This document shows positions 19,895 through 31,397 of a stretch of 64,000 nt of DNA, in pieces. Every line of letters begins with the position of its first letter. Position 1 is the stretch's first letter. The DNA comes from Craterostigma plantagineum (lineage: Eukaryota; Streptophyta; Magnoliopsida; Lamiales; Linderniaceae). The notes below the pieces were generated by a model. That model saw only the letters and a program-made list of their open reading frames with translations, ran no database searches and had not been told where the DNA came from. The position numbers were made by a program, and so were the translations under genes. The stretch is taken from assembly GCA_027422505.1 (NCBI GenBank), contig JAPQWV010000736.1, positions 62,001 through 126,000 of the forward strand, given 5' to 3'.

Positions 19895-21307
19895 CCCGGC
19901 GGAGAGCGACAACTCCAAAGTATGAATGGAGGCGAGGGAGGCTTAAGCGAAAAGGAGATATTATACCTACAGTTCCAGCCACCCTAAAAAAAAAGGGGAG
20001 TTACGTCCGGCTGAACATGTTAAAAGAAGCGCTCCTTAGGAGGCAACCCAGGTTTTATCTATCTAATTTTTTTTTATTTGTCTATAACTATGATGCATAT
20101 GAATATGTCTATTATTATTATTATCTATGCCTATTTCCTTTTTACGTTTAATTTTCCTTTTTGTTATGATACGTATCACGAGTCACAACACGACGACCTT
20201 CACGCGTTCAGTCACGACTACGTCACGACAACGTCACTTATTTGTCAGGGGAGTCCTGTTCATTTTAACCTTCTTTTTCCCTTCCTTTTATCATTTTTAC
20301 GTTGAGGACGTCGGTCTTAAGTGTGGGGAGGGGAATTGAGGTTGAGAATGTACGTGAAATTTTTTTATGACGTGTCCGTAAGCTATTACTTTCGTTGGAA
20401 AGGCATGAATTCTTTAAAACTAAGCATGATTATTTGCGTTTATCTCGAGTTAGTTTGAAATTAATGGAGTCTTGTGGGCGTTTAGGACTCGCATGATTGA
20501 TTGAATCGTGTATGCTTGGATAGACATAGCGCTACTTTGAGAGATTCGTGCACATAACCCGTTTACGTTGCGAGAGTTTCAGCCTGATGAGCTTATGCTC
20601 AATTTTTTTCCTTGGTCGTGTGACGTGCCTAGTTTATATCTCTCTAGAACTTGTCTGTTTGATACGCGTTGAAACTGTTTGGGTTGCGTTCGTGTGGAAA
20701 TGACGAGGGCATTAGGAAATAAGTCCAGAGCCAAATTTCCCAACCCACGACTGATCCCCATAGTTAGCCACTTTGAGTCGAACCTCCCCTCGTAAATTAT
20801 AAAAGATGCTACCCAAATAAGCCTTCAGAGATCATCTGAACCTGAGTTGATTAGAATAGAGCAGAAGTCGAACTTGAGGGTTACTGCTTTAATGTCTGAT
20901 TTAATGTCACTTCTCTGTTATTCGGTGAAATTACTCGATCCTACTTGACCGTTTTCTGAAATGACCCGATCCCTTGCATAAGCCTGCCCATAAACCTTTT
21001 GTAAGATATAGGTTTTGGTAATAAATATCCCTAGGTACACGGCCTTCGCTGTGACAATGTATTCTTTGCGACAAAAAGCCAAACCTTCGTTGAAACCTTA
21101 ACGCTTACCACCTTAAGTAGAAGATATGCGATTAACTTGCAAGCCTATGGTAGGAGTTGGACTAGCGCACTATTTGAGCGATTCACTGATATACTAGCCT
21201 ACACACTGAGCGATTTGAGTGATGATGTGTGGGTCCTGATTTGTAGTGCTAAGGAAATTTAGGTTGATAGGTGCCAATCATTAGTGTACTGTCTATGATT
21301 GTTTGCT
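19895..21307 (+). other. Second Athila-like element: pol end and 3' non-coding region, copy 1
   Basis: The stretch GAGGCTTAAGCGAAAAGGAG to GGAGGCAACCCAG (19940-20051) matches the pol terminus of the first Athila-like element at 1415-1530. The env-position ORF is absent: a polypurine-like motif already appears at 20301. The rest parallels 5620-6650. Immediately before the LTR the true polypurine tract is missing (see findings). No open coding region of note. Confidence 0.78.
20301..20334 (+). promoter_or_regulatory. Polypurine-tract-like motif, second Athila element
   Basis: GTTGAGGACG followed by TTAAGTGTGGGGAGGGG has the same two-part design as 4819-4855. It lies about 1 kb before the LTR rather than next to it. 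Confidence 0.6.
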
Positions 21308-22950
21308 TGATAAACGTACATCAATACATTTATTGCAGTATTTATTGGGTTATAATAGCGTTTTAGTAATCATTTTATGCATTAATCCGCTCAATAACAC
21401 CTATTTTGATATTGAAGTACCTTACGACGGCTATTGGACGAAAAGGAGCAAAAACAAGGCAAAACGGAGCAAGTACGACGAAAACAGGAAGTGTATTACA
21501 CTAGGCCGTGACTATGAGCAGTGTTCACCTCCGCCCAGGAAAAGATGTTCACGGCCGTGAATGCAAGTGCACTAGGCCGTGAACCACGGCAACGAGCTAA
21601 GTCAAAGAGGTTGTCACGGCCGTGACACCTCGTGCACCAGGCCATGACAGAAGTGCGAGAGCTAAACTAGAGAGAGTCACAGTCGTGAAGCCCGCCTGAA
21701 AAGTAGCAACGGATTAGAAAATTTATTTCTCTTAATCTAGACCTCGGATTGAGAATCCCTTCACTTAAAGTCAGGATTGGCGAGTATACTTTCTGTGGTC
21801 AAAATTTCAGGTCCATCGAAGATCGTTTACCCCTTGATCTGCGTGAAACAAGGAACTGCCGGAAACCTGCCGAAAGCGTCACGACTGTGAATGTGTTGTC
21901 CTAGGCCGTGAAGCACGGCAGGGAGCTCATTTTGTGCCCCGACAGTGTCACGGCATGAAGGTGTCGAATTTCACTATAAAAGCCCAATTTCGATTCAAAA
22001 AGAGGGGAACCCCTTTTTGAAGTCAACCCTAATATATCCGAGACGAAAGAGAGCCGTCAAGAACAGAGAAACACCCACAGAAGCGCAAGAGACGGATTAC
22101 CAACGCTTTCACGTCGAATTGAACAAGGAAAGAGAATCTTCCCCCGATACCATCCCAGATCAATCAGAAGGGAAGATTACGAGTCCTCTGCCCTTGTTCT
22201 CTAATTCTTTCGTTGCTTTTCCGTTGATTATGAGTAGCTAAATTCCCTCTGTGTTTGGAAGTAGATGAACATGCTAGGTTGATTCGTGCTTAAGACATAT
22301 ATTTATCGTGACTCGTGTATACTGACTATTTCTCTGTCTATGAAAGTGTTTCTTCGCTTTAATATGTCTATCTGATAAAGTGAATATGCGGAAAATCGTT
22401 TAGGGGGACAGCTAAACAATGATTAGGCCGTTTGTAGATGATAGGACTCGAGGATAGGGCGACAGCAAATACTTGATCCTCGCCATTAGTAATTGTCAAA
22501 TCTCAGATCCCCACGAGCGTCTAGGGCGATAGCAAATTCGTGAATGGGTGGGAAATTACTGCAATCTAGTCAAGAATCACGTAGGAGTGATATTTTAGTG
22601 TCTTCGACGATAGTACCTAGCGGGTTTCGAATCCCGAGCACATTATTTTTATTTGTAAACACTTATCAGTTTTAGTTGTATTCTTCTCTTACTCTTTCAT
22701 TGCTTAGGATAGGTTTGTTAGGTTAGTTCGTAGTATACACAATTTGCGCACTTTATTTAGGCTAGATATCGAGTCGATAGGTTATTACTAGTAATCAAGT
22801 TTATTCCTCATGTTCGATACTCGTTTACTCACCTTACTACACTATAAATGATAGGTCCACTACATATCGTACGTCGGTGATAGTAACTACGTATTCGCTT
22901 TATTTATCACTTATCGCACTTGCGTACATTACTACACCGCGTGTCGATCA
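21308..22950 (+). repeat. LTR of second Athila-like element, copy 1
   Basis: It starts TGATAAACGTACATC, sharing TTATTGGGTTATAATAG with the LTR at 6758, and ends GTGTCGATCA. TCACGGCCGTGA palindromes occur at about 21547 and 21613, with half sites and diverged copies up to 21955. The downstream part (ATGAGTAGCTAAATT, then GGGCGACAGC motifs) also matches the first LTR. It is 1643 bp. No primer-binding site follows, so it is a 3' LTR or a remnant. Confidence 0.8.
21480..21960. repeat. Palindrome array in second Athila LTR
   Basis: Copies of TCACGGCCGTGA and relatives (TTCACGGCCGTGAA, TCACAGTCGTGA, TCACGACTGTGA) with accompanying half sites AGGCCGTGA. The array is fewer and more diverged than 6955-7450. 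The duplicate is at 42180-42650. Confidence 0.8.
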
Positions 22951-24438
22951 GCGGTGCAACCCCATAAGGATTCACGTAAAGTCATAGAAGCACATAATCA
23001 TGTAATTCATGCACATATAATTTATGTGTTGTAGTTGGGATCTCCACTTACCTGCCGTCCAAGCTCAATTGCACTTACGGCCTTGCCTTGTGAAATTCCT
23101 AGTCAACCCTTGAATAAATTAGAGTATTAGTACTAGGTTGGTATCTAAATCGGATGACTATTTTGAAATAATTGAATTGGACTAGTCTGCTCGAAACCTA
23201 GACTGTTCGATTTGTATTTCAACCTAAGCTAGTGCATATTCTTTAACTTATCAAACTCAATGGAAGAGGGTTAGGTTTGAATGCGGCCGGTAGAAGTCGA
23301 GTTTCATTAGGGTTTCGACCGAAAATGGTTCACACGATATGGTCCATGTATCGACCTTACTTTCTTCGATTATGAATTTGTCGGATTACTTGACCTTGCA
23401 TCGCCCGATTGCCCATTGCCGTGTTTAATTTGAATTGCCAAGTCGCCCAATTCTTTGTAAGGTCGACCTAGGTTTCGATCGATAAATACACTCACATAAT
23501 GATTCTCGTTTAATTGGCAAAATCTCGGCGAAACTCGGAGTCGCCCGATTCACCTAATTATTAGAACCACATATACCACATTCGGTCGATTCCTTTGGCA
23601 CGGCGAAAGTGATTTGGTCTAACTTTGTTTCGTCCGATTCATTTATCTCCAATCATCACCCGACTTGTGGCACTCGAAGCCTAGTTTCGCCGATGGTTTC
23701 TTTTCCATGGGATCGCCCGATTGAAGCACCTTGAAGTCCCTACTTTGCCGTGTATGTAACAAATTGCCCGATTTGACTAGGCCTGGTTTTTTGAATCGGC
23801 CGATCATTTTGCTATTTAAATTCTATTTACAATATTCATTCGGCCGATTCTAGGTTTCGTTGAGGATTTTCCCTGGGTCTTAGGTCAAAATTAAGTCATG
23901 TTAGAAAAACCTAGTTTTGCCCGACTGCCCTAATATCGTTGTCTCCAACGTTCGGTCGATTGCCATGCTTTGAAATCCACTTTCGACCGAAAGTTTTCTA
24001 CTCTTCTAATCTATCCGAGCTTAAAACATTTTCTAAGATTCTTTCTATCTTATACATGTGATACTATCCACAGACTGTTCCAAAAATCGATGTTATAGAT
24101 TCTAAAGCATGTTGTAATACATGAAATAAACTTAAATCGAATTAGCTATGGTAACGTGAATTTATACTCCAAGCCCAGGAGAATTTATACATTCTTTAAT
24201 GTTTAGGAGAATTTATACTCCAAGCTATGTTGTAATTCCTACTTTAGATATATAAAAGCCATGACAAGAATTTATACATTCTTTAAGGTTTACGAGAAAA
24301 GAGCACCTCTGTTGTGAACTTCCTTTCTTTCTACTTGGGTTTCGAATTGCCTCTCTAATAAAAATGTTTCTCCTTTATCTATGCTTTACGTGTAACTATA
24401 GATAAATGACATCAATCTATTTTATTCTTATCTTTAAC
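22951..24438 (-). repeat. LTR E, left part, copy 1
   Basis: The sequence resembles the middle of the chromovirus LTRs in minus orientation: ACGTAAAGTC...GTGTTGTAG, then CCACTTACCTGCCGTCCAAGC and CTTGCCTTGTG. It then enters a field of TCGCCCGATT-type motifs (23390-23960). The TGTGGCGACC end is missing, so it was cut where it meets the Athila LTR. It is interrupted by element B at TTAAC (24434-24438) and resumes at 31156. Confidence 0.78.
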
Positions 24439-26913
24439 TGTGGCGACCCTCACTTTCTAATCGTAATTACTGGCGGATTTTCGCAACGTAAGTCGTGGAA
24501 GACCCGTCTAACAAAAACTTTTTCCTAAATAAAATATATTACAACAAAAATCGTCTACAACGCCATCACTATACACGGGCCGTGGCCCCAAAGTGGCAAA
24601 ATACCAAAAACCCTAACGTCGCTCCATAGGTCGCATCCATGTACAATCCCGCCCTCAAAAATCCGCGGAGCACCACCGTCAGCCCGCCTCAGCCACGACA
24701 CTCATCAGCCTCGGGTTCGATACCTACAACACGTAAACCTTGAGCCCATGCTCAGTAGGTGAAATATGCATGTATGCAACATGCCCTCGATCCCATCCCA
24801 TACACCACACAATATGCACACTCGACTGTCCCCTTTCTATCACCACTCATCACGTCTCAACTAACGTCTAGACCCCACGCCTAATCCTACAGGATTATGG
24901 TTTGCACTTCAGGTGTCGTTCACGCACTCGAGTAGGAGTGATTCACCCCCGTCCCCGCTAATCCCCGACGGTTTGCACCTCAGTACCAGAGTAGACGAGT
25001 GGCTCACCCCCGTCTCCCGCCTCAACGGTTTTGCACCTCCGATCCTGAGTAGACGAGTCGCTCACGCCTGTCTCCCGCCGTCTACACTTTAAGATGGTTT
25101 GCACCTCAGGTGCGTGAGCGAAACCTGAGCAGACGAGTCCGCTCACACCCGTCTCCCATCTCACTCACCTATTACCTAGGACGGTTTGCACCTCAGTATC
25201 TGAGTAGATGAGTGGCTCACCCCCATCTCCTGCCTCTATGGTTTCCCGCCTCAACGGTTTGCACCTCAGATATTGAGTAGACGAGTCGCTCAAGCCTGTC
25301 TCCCGCCCAACTCCCCTCTCGCCCAATACCCTAATACTCACCCCAACTTTACCTTAACCCGCCCCCCACTCATCGACGTAATGTCACCATTTTATACGGT
25401 GCTCGACTTCCCCCTGCCGTGATATGCACGTGCAATGCAAATAATATACACATGACGTGACATGCATGTACAATATAAATAATGTACATATGACGTGCAA
25501 CAATTATAAAGCACGTAAAACACATATTCGCCCAGTCTTATAATTCACTGAATTTACATAAGCACATAGTCATCAAAGCACATAATCACGTTACACATAT
25601 AATCACATATTTCATGAAATTCACATAAAAGGGTTACGTGTCGTAGGTGTATTTCACCTACCTATCGTCCAAGCTAACTGCACTTACTATCTTGCCTTGT
25701 GGTATTCCTATCGTTTGACCCATTGGACAGAAATATTGAAATGTCAGTACGCTTTTCTAACTTAAAGGAATATTAAATAATTTTGACTTGGCTATATGAA
25801 GTACTAAAACCCTAAGTCGCCCGACTAGGGATCTAAGTTCTCTATGCATCAAAGTTCTCCAATCGCCCTATTTGTGGTGTGGAATCGCAGAGGTCTTCAT
25901 TAGGTCGTCAAGTCGCCCGATTCAACGTTTGTGGAGTTTACCATTCGCCCGATTTGCCAAGTTGGAGGCTTAGTTTTGCCGTGCCATCATTCCTTATTGA
26001 TAGCCCGATTTGTGGTAGCAAAAGTGGAAGTCGTTGAGCTCATTTATCCCTCCAAATCGGCCGATTTATGCATCAATTCCTTGCTTTCGCCGAGAGTTTG
26101 TTCCATGCACCAATCGCCCGATTCTAGGTCTTGTTTAACTTAGTCGCCCGATTTTACTTAACACCAATCGCCCGATTCGTTCATAGGATTTGCTAACTTC
26201 GATCAAAATCACTTCGAGCTGCCTTCTCCTTCAAAATCTAATTCTTAACTCACCATCCTTTCCAGGTATAATTCTAAGAAGTCACGTTTGGGTAAGTTAC
26301 ATATGAAACCCTAAAATTACTAGCTAACTTAAGAGTCGAAATCCTCCTTAGAAATTAATTTACAAGCTATAGATAAGATAAAGCCATACCTTCTTAATTA
26401 GAATTCTTGTCTTTGATCTATGCTTCTTTCCTCGACCTTCGTTGTCCTTGGAGTTCTTTTCTTTACTTAGGGTTTTTACTTAAATGAACTCATATCATCG
26501 AATAGCTTAACCCCTAGATAAACTTCAAGTTACTAAAAGTAGAGTTGATGGGACATGTCACATGAGGTAACGTGGCTTTCCTTATGGTTAAGCAACTAAT
26601 CCTTATCTTATAACACTTGGGCCTAAGTCCTATTTTAGACATAGCCCAATGGATCATAGAATTCACACTTTATTCCTATTAGTACCATATAAAATTCGAG
26701 TTTCCCATATCTAATAATTTATTAATACTTTCTCTACCAAAAAGAGAATTATATATCTTATATGAAATTATTCTAAGTTCTATTTTAATTTCCTATTCGG
26801 TCAGTAATCCTAGTAGCATATAAGCACATAGGCACATAACCTGAAATCACAAAAACACATATTTTGCACAGAAATTCACAGATTAGTATGTTCATAAAAT
26901 TTGGGGTATTACA
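24439..26913 (-). repeat. Element B 3' LTR (left)
   Basis: 2475 bp. It contains the hairpin sequences GGGCCGTGGCCCC (24577-24589) and TGAGC-CCAT-GCTCA (24741-24754), the GGTTTGCACCTC tandem array, and a TCGCCCGATT field at 25815-26180. Confidence 0.92.
24890..25320. repeat. Tandem array of GGTTTGCACCTCA units in element B LTR
   Basis: About six units of roughly 60-90 bases share ACGGTTTGCACCTCA, then GAGTAGACGAGT, GCTCAC, and CCCGTCTCCCGCC. The right LTR has the same array at 28925-29350. Element A has one such unit (about 9085-9155) and LTR D has two diverged ones (about 53075-53235), so copy number differs by family. Confidence 0.88.
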
Positions 26914-26927
26914 TCCTCCCCCTAAAA
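26914..26927 (-). promoter_or_regulatory. Element B polypurine tract
   Basis: On the minus strand CTTTTAGGGGGAGGA abuts the left LTR, as expected for the plus-strand primer. Confidence 0.82.
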
Positions 26928-27144
26928 GAATTTCGCCCCGTCTACGGGTGAACTTGGGGTTACGACCTATTTCGCATCCCAAGTAATTTCCTTGATCAAA
27001 ATTTGTTAACTTACACAACTTACTTCATGTAAGTTGGTGATAAGCTTCAGAATTTTGAATTACTTCGGTATTAGAATGAGGTTTAGATTCGAAATTAATC
27101 GTGTAAACATGTGACTGATATTTAACCTATCAGTCACCATCGTT

Positions 27145-28318
27145 GGGTTTGGTTCCTCGTCTTCATTAGTTAACGCAAATACTCGAGCTGTGGTTGGGGC
27201 TAGTGGTGGTCATACTACCGGTGGAACTGGATTTTGGGGTAGGTTTACTCGACAAGCTCGGGCAAAATGTCCCGGATGTCCACATCGATAACATTGAGGA
27301 TCATTTCTGGGTCCTGGGCCATAGCAAATACCTGCATGGTATCGCCCACATTGTTGGCACTGGGGATGCATTACAGGTCGACTAGGAAAATTGGTTGGTC
27401 CCAGCGATGTACATTCACTCTTTTTGCATTAATATTACTGACCTAGTTCAAAAAAAAATAAAAATTGGTTGGTCCTAGTTTTGGCCTCGGCTGGTGGTTT
27501 GGTTGTCCTGGATATCTACCTTGATTATTGTTGGGGCCTCCTTCGAAATATTGTCGCTTTTGGTCACCTCCACCCCTTGGTGATTTTCAGTTTTCTTTTT
27601 CGCATCCTGAGCTGCCAAAACTTGGGCCTCTGCCTGCTCTGCAACAAGTGCTCGCTCTGCTACTTGAGCGAACGTCAAATCTTGAGTTCCTACCATGCTC
27701 ACGTCTCGGTAGATCACGGGTTTGAGACCTACCTGGAATCTCCCTATCTTCAGAGAATTAGTCGCCACCATGTGTGGGGCGAAGCAGGACAACTCCTCAA
27801 ACTTGCGGATATATTCTGCGTTAGGTTTTTCGCCTTGTTTGAGGTTGATGAACTCATTCAGCTTCTGAGTTTGATTGTGGGTCGTGAGGTACTTCTCATA
27901 GAATAATTCTTAAAATCGTTCCCACGCCATAGGATTTTGATGGTATCCCACCAAAACCTAGCGTTTCCTCTAAGCATAGAAACGGCACATAGCACATTTT
28001 CATCTTCGGTTGCTCGGCCGTACAAGAACATGTCTTCTACGGTACGTAACCAATCCTCTGCCATCATAGGATCGATAGCGTACGCAAATGTCGGGGGATT
28101 CAGTTTACGAAATTGCTCTCCTATGATTTTTATGCGCTCCGGCTTTGGAGATTGACGAGGCTCTGAAGGAGTTTGATTACGGATAAACTCATTGAACTGA
28201 TCTGATTGTCATTGGATCAGCTCGGTAAGTCGCAGAATCACTGAGTCCCATTCAGTGGTAGGGGACTCCGTTCGGTCCTACGACTAGTCTCGCCCACTTC
28301 TCTACGTCCTTTCGGCAT
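27145..28318 (-). pseudogene. Element B gag remnant
   Basis: The start is probably the ATG at 28318 (MPKGRR), the same N-terminus as element A. Pieces in shifting frames read the gag core: AEDWLRTVEDMF, ENVLCAVSMLRGNARFWW, then MVATNSLKIGRF and [13 protein letters not shown]. Next come the cysteine clusters around 27260-27370 and the first residues of the protease region (ARVFALTNED) near 27150, where the match to pol stops. A short retro-insert interrupts it at 27405-27460. Gag would form the particle, but no complete frame remains. Confidence 0.85.
27387..27478 (+). mobile_element. Short poly(A)-tailed retro-insert with 18-bp target duplication
   Basis: AAAATTGGTTGGTCCCAG at 27387-27404 is repeated with one mismatch at 27461-27478. 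Between them lie 56 bases ending in A-rich sequence (AAAAAAAAATA). A flanking duplication of this length plus an A tail is the mark of LINE-type target-primed insertion of a short RNA or a heavily truncated LINE or SINE. The 56 bases are not recognised. Confidence 0.7.
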
Positions 28319-28460
28319 CCAATGATCTATAATTAGTCAAATAAGCAAGTATATCATTGTAGGCAAACAATCACATCGTACCGTAAAACTTATAGGCAAG
28401 GCTGATCCTCCACGCTATCGAGCGGCCGTACATGGATAGTCTACAGAATCTATATCCCAA

Positions 28461-28472
28461 GCTCTGATACCA
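28461..28472 (-). promoter_or_regulatory. Element B primer-binding site
   Basis: TGGTATCAGAGC on the minus strand, two bases from the 5' LTR, complementary to initiator-Met tRNA. Confidence 0.92.
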
Positions 28473-28474
28473 CC

Positions 28475-31150
28475 TGTGGCGACCCTCACCTTCTAATCGT
28501 AATTAGTGGCGGATTTTCGCAACATAAGTCGCGGAAGACCCGTCTAACAAAAACTTTTTCCTAAATAAAATATATTACAACAAAAATCGTCTGCAGTGTC
28601 ATCACTATGCACGGGCCATGGTCCCAAAATGGCAAAATACCAAAAACCCTAACGTCGCTCCATAGGTCACATCCATGTACAGTCCCGCCCTCAAAAGTCC
28701 GTGGAGCACCGCCGTCAGCCCGCCTCAGCCACGACGCTCATCAGCGTCGGGTTCGGTACCTACAACATGTAAACCTTGAGCCCATGCTCAGTAGGTTAAA
28801 TATGCATGTATGCAACATGCCCTCGATCCCATCCCCATACACCTCACAATATGCACACTCGACTCTCCCCTTTCTATCACCACTCATCACGTCTCAACTA
28901 ACGTCTAGACCCACGCCTAACCCTACAGGATTACGGTTTGCACCTCAGGTGTCGCTCACGCACTCGAGTAGACGAGTGATTCACCCCCGTCTCCCGCTAA
29001 TCCCCGACGGTTTGCACCTCAGTACCAGATTAGACGAGTGGCTCACCCCCGTCTCCCGCCTCAACGGTTTTGCACCTCCGATCCTGAGTAGACGAGTCGC
29101 TCACGCCCGTCTCCCGCCATCTACACTTTAAGATGGTTTGCACCTCAGATGTCGCTCACGCACCTGAGTAGACGAGTCCGCTCACGCCCGTCTCCCATCT
29201 CACTCACCTATTACCTAGGAAGATTTGAACCTCAGTATCTGAGTAGATGAGTGGCTCACCCCCATCTCCTGCCTCTACGGTTTCCCGCCTCAACGGTTTG
29301 CACCTCAGAAAAATTGATTAGACAAGTCGCTCAAGCCCGTCTCCCGCCCAACTCGCCTCTCGCCCAATACCCTAATACTCACCCCAACTTTACCAACCTG
29401 CACCCCACTCACGACGTAACCAAAACGTCACCGTTTTATACGGTGCTCGACTTCCCCATGACGTGAGATGCACGTGCAGTGCAAATAATATACACATGAC
29501 GTGACATGCATGTACAATATAAATAATGTACATATGACGTGCAACAATCATAAAGCACGTAAAACACATATTCGACCAGTCTTATAATTCACCGAATTTA
29601 CATAAGCAGGTAATCCTCAAAGCACATAATCACGTTACACATATAATTACATATTTCATGAAATTCACATAAAAGGGTTACGTGTCGTAGGTGGATATCA
29701 ACTACCTGTCGTCCAAGCTAACTGCACTTACTATCTTGCCTTGTGGTATTAATATCGTTCGACCCTTGGACATAAATATTGGAATGTCAGTACGCTTTAT
29801 AACTTAAAGGAATATTAAGTAATTTTGACTTGGCTATATGAAGTACTAAAACCCTAAGTCGCCCGACTAGGGATCTAAGTTCTCTATGCATCTAAGTTCG
29901 CCCGATCTGTATTACTCATGCAAGGGTTAGGACCATTTATATTTCCTTTATGAGCTAAGATTCGTCCGATCCATCAATCCCTCAAATCGTCCGATTATAC
30001 TATGCATGGGAGTGGGTTTTACTCAATTTCTTCAAGCTCTAAAATCGCCCGATTGGTGTCACACCCATATGCATGAGTTTCGCCCGATTCATTGTAGGTT
30101 TCGCCGAGTTCTATCCATCATCATTTCGCCCGATTGAAGGGGTTTCTAAGTCAAATCGTCGAGGCTTCTTTGAGGTGTAAATTGCCCGATTTGCATGGCA
30201 AATCGCCTTTAGGTGATGACAAATCGCCCGATTCACCGAGTTCTCACTTGGTTCTTTGATTCGCCCGATTCATGCATGTGTTAAGTTCTCCAATCGAACG
30301 ATTTGTGGTGTGGAATCGCAGAGGTCTTCATTAGGTCGTCAAGTCATCCGATTCAACGTTTGTGGAGTTTACCATTCGCCCGATTTGCCAAGTTGGAGGC
30401 TTAGTTTCGTCGTGCCATGACGTCATTCCATATTGATAGGTTACATATGATAAGTTACATATGAAACCCTAAAATTACTAACTAACTTAAGAGTCGAAAT
30501 CCTCCTTGAAAATCATCCTAATCTAGGAAACTGATACTCCTTAACTCCTTTTTATCCTTATATTACGTAAAGTGCTACATATAAGAATTAGAAATTAATT
30601 TACAAGCTATAGATAAGATAAAGCCATACCTTCTTAATTAGAATTCTTGTCTTTGATCTATGCTTCTTTCCTCGACCTTCGTTGTCCTTGGAGTTCTTTT
30701 CTTTACTTAGGGTTTTTACTTAAATGAACTCATACCATCGAATAGCTTAACCCCTAGATAAACTTCAAGTTACTAAAAGTAGAGTTGATGGGACATGTCA
30801 CATGAGGTAACGTGGCTTTCCTTATGTTTAAGCAACTAATCCTTATCTTATAACACTTGGGCTTAAGTCCTAATTTAGAGATAGCCCAATTGAGTTTAGA
30901 ATTCACACTTTATTCCTATTAGTACCATATAAAATTCGAGTTTCCCATATCTAATAATTTATTAATACTTTCTCTACCAAGAAGAGAATTATATATCTTA
31001 TATGAAATTATTCTAAGTTCTATTTTAATTCCTATCCGGTCAGTAATCCTAGTAGCATATAAGCACATAGGCATATAACCTGAAATCACATACACATATT
31101 TTGCAAACAAATTCACAGATTAGCATGTTCATAAAATTCGGGGTATTACA
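28475..31150 (-). repeat. Element B 5' LTR (right)
   Basis: 2676 bp. It contains about 400 bases of TCGCCCGATT-rich U3 (29900-30290) missing from the left LTR, and lacks about 290 bases that the left LTR has. The hairpin TGAGC-CCAT-GCTCA is at 28777-28790. Confidence 0.92.
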
Positions 31151-31164
31151 TTAACTAAGTAATA

Positions 31165-31397
31165 CCTATTATTATATTTTTTTGGTAACCGGGGAAAGCC
31201 GATGGTGAAACCCCGGGGCCGACTCACTATCTGCTTAACAGGCCGACCAGGTCAATCGCACATGTATGGGCCCATGTGGGCAGGCCTAGAGAAATGTCAC
31301 AGGGATGAAATTCGAACCCAGGACCTCTACCAACATGACCCTAAGCGCCTCAGCTTGAACAGTAGAGCCAAGCCTCATCGGCTCCTATTATTATATT
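31165..31397 (-). mobile_element. tRNA-derived SINE with 14-bp target duplication
   Basis: CCTATTATTATATT is repeated exactly at 31165-31178 and 31384-31397. The 205 bases between them, read on the minus strand, contain a clear RNA polymerase III B box (GGGTTCGAATT at about 31308-31319), a weaker A-box-like TGGCTCTACTG about 45 bases upstream, and end in a run of seven A. Length, internal promoter and tail fit a plant SINE. The family name is not known to me. Confidence 0.82.

Larger units (their letters stand above)
2665..24870 (+). repeat. Copy 1 of large segmental duplication
   Basis: This interval, minus element A and one copy of its CATGG target (8502-18069 region), matches 32638-45529 over its whole length in the same orientation, with only scattered substitutions and small indels. 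It holds the Athila env region, LINE fragment, 3' LTR, LTR F, copia scrap, second Athila tail and LTR, LTR E and the start of element B. The left edge is continuous with the Athila-like element that begins before base 1, so this is the older arrangement. Confidence 0.92.
24434..31155 (-). mobile_element. Element B: pol-deleted chromovirus with target duplication
   Basis: The LTRs at 24439-26913 and 28475-31150 start TGTGGCGACC and end GGTATTACA. TTAAC is duplicated at 24434-24438 and 31151-31155. The internal region is only about 1.56 kb: polypurine tract, a short unmatched stretch, gag, and the primer site. Everything from the protease active site through the integrase is gone. It could only have moved using enzymes from another element, or it was deleted after insertion. 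The LTRs differ in length by 201 bp owing to large U3 indels. It split LTR E before the segmental duplication, because the truncated copy at 45156 sits at the same TTAAC. Confidence 0.93.

Noticed and set aside
31300..31383. B-box-containing stretch considered as a true tRNA gene
   Set aside because: No cloverleaf can be drawn and the unit is flanked by a 14-bp duplication with an A tail, which marks a SINE.
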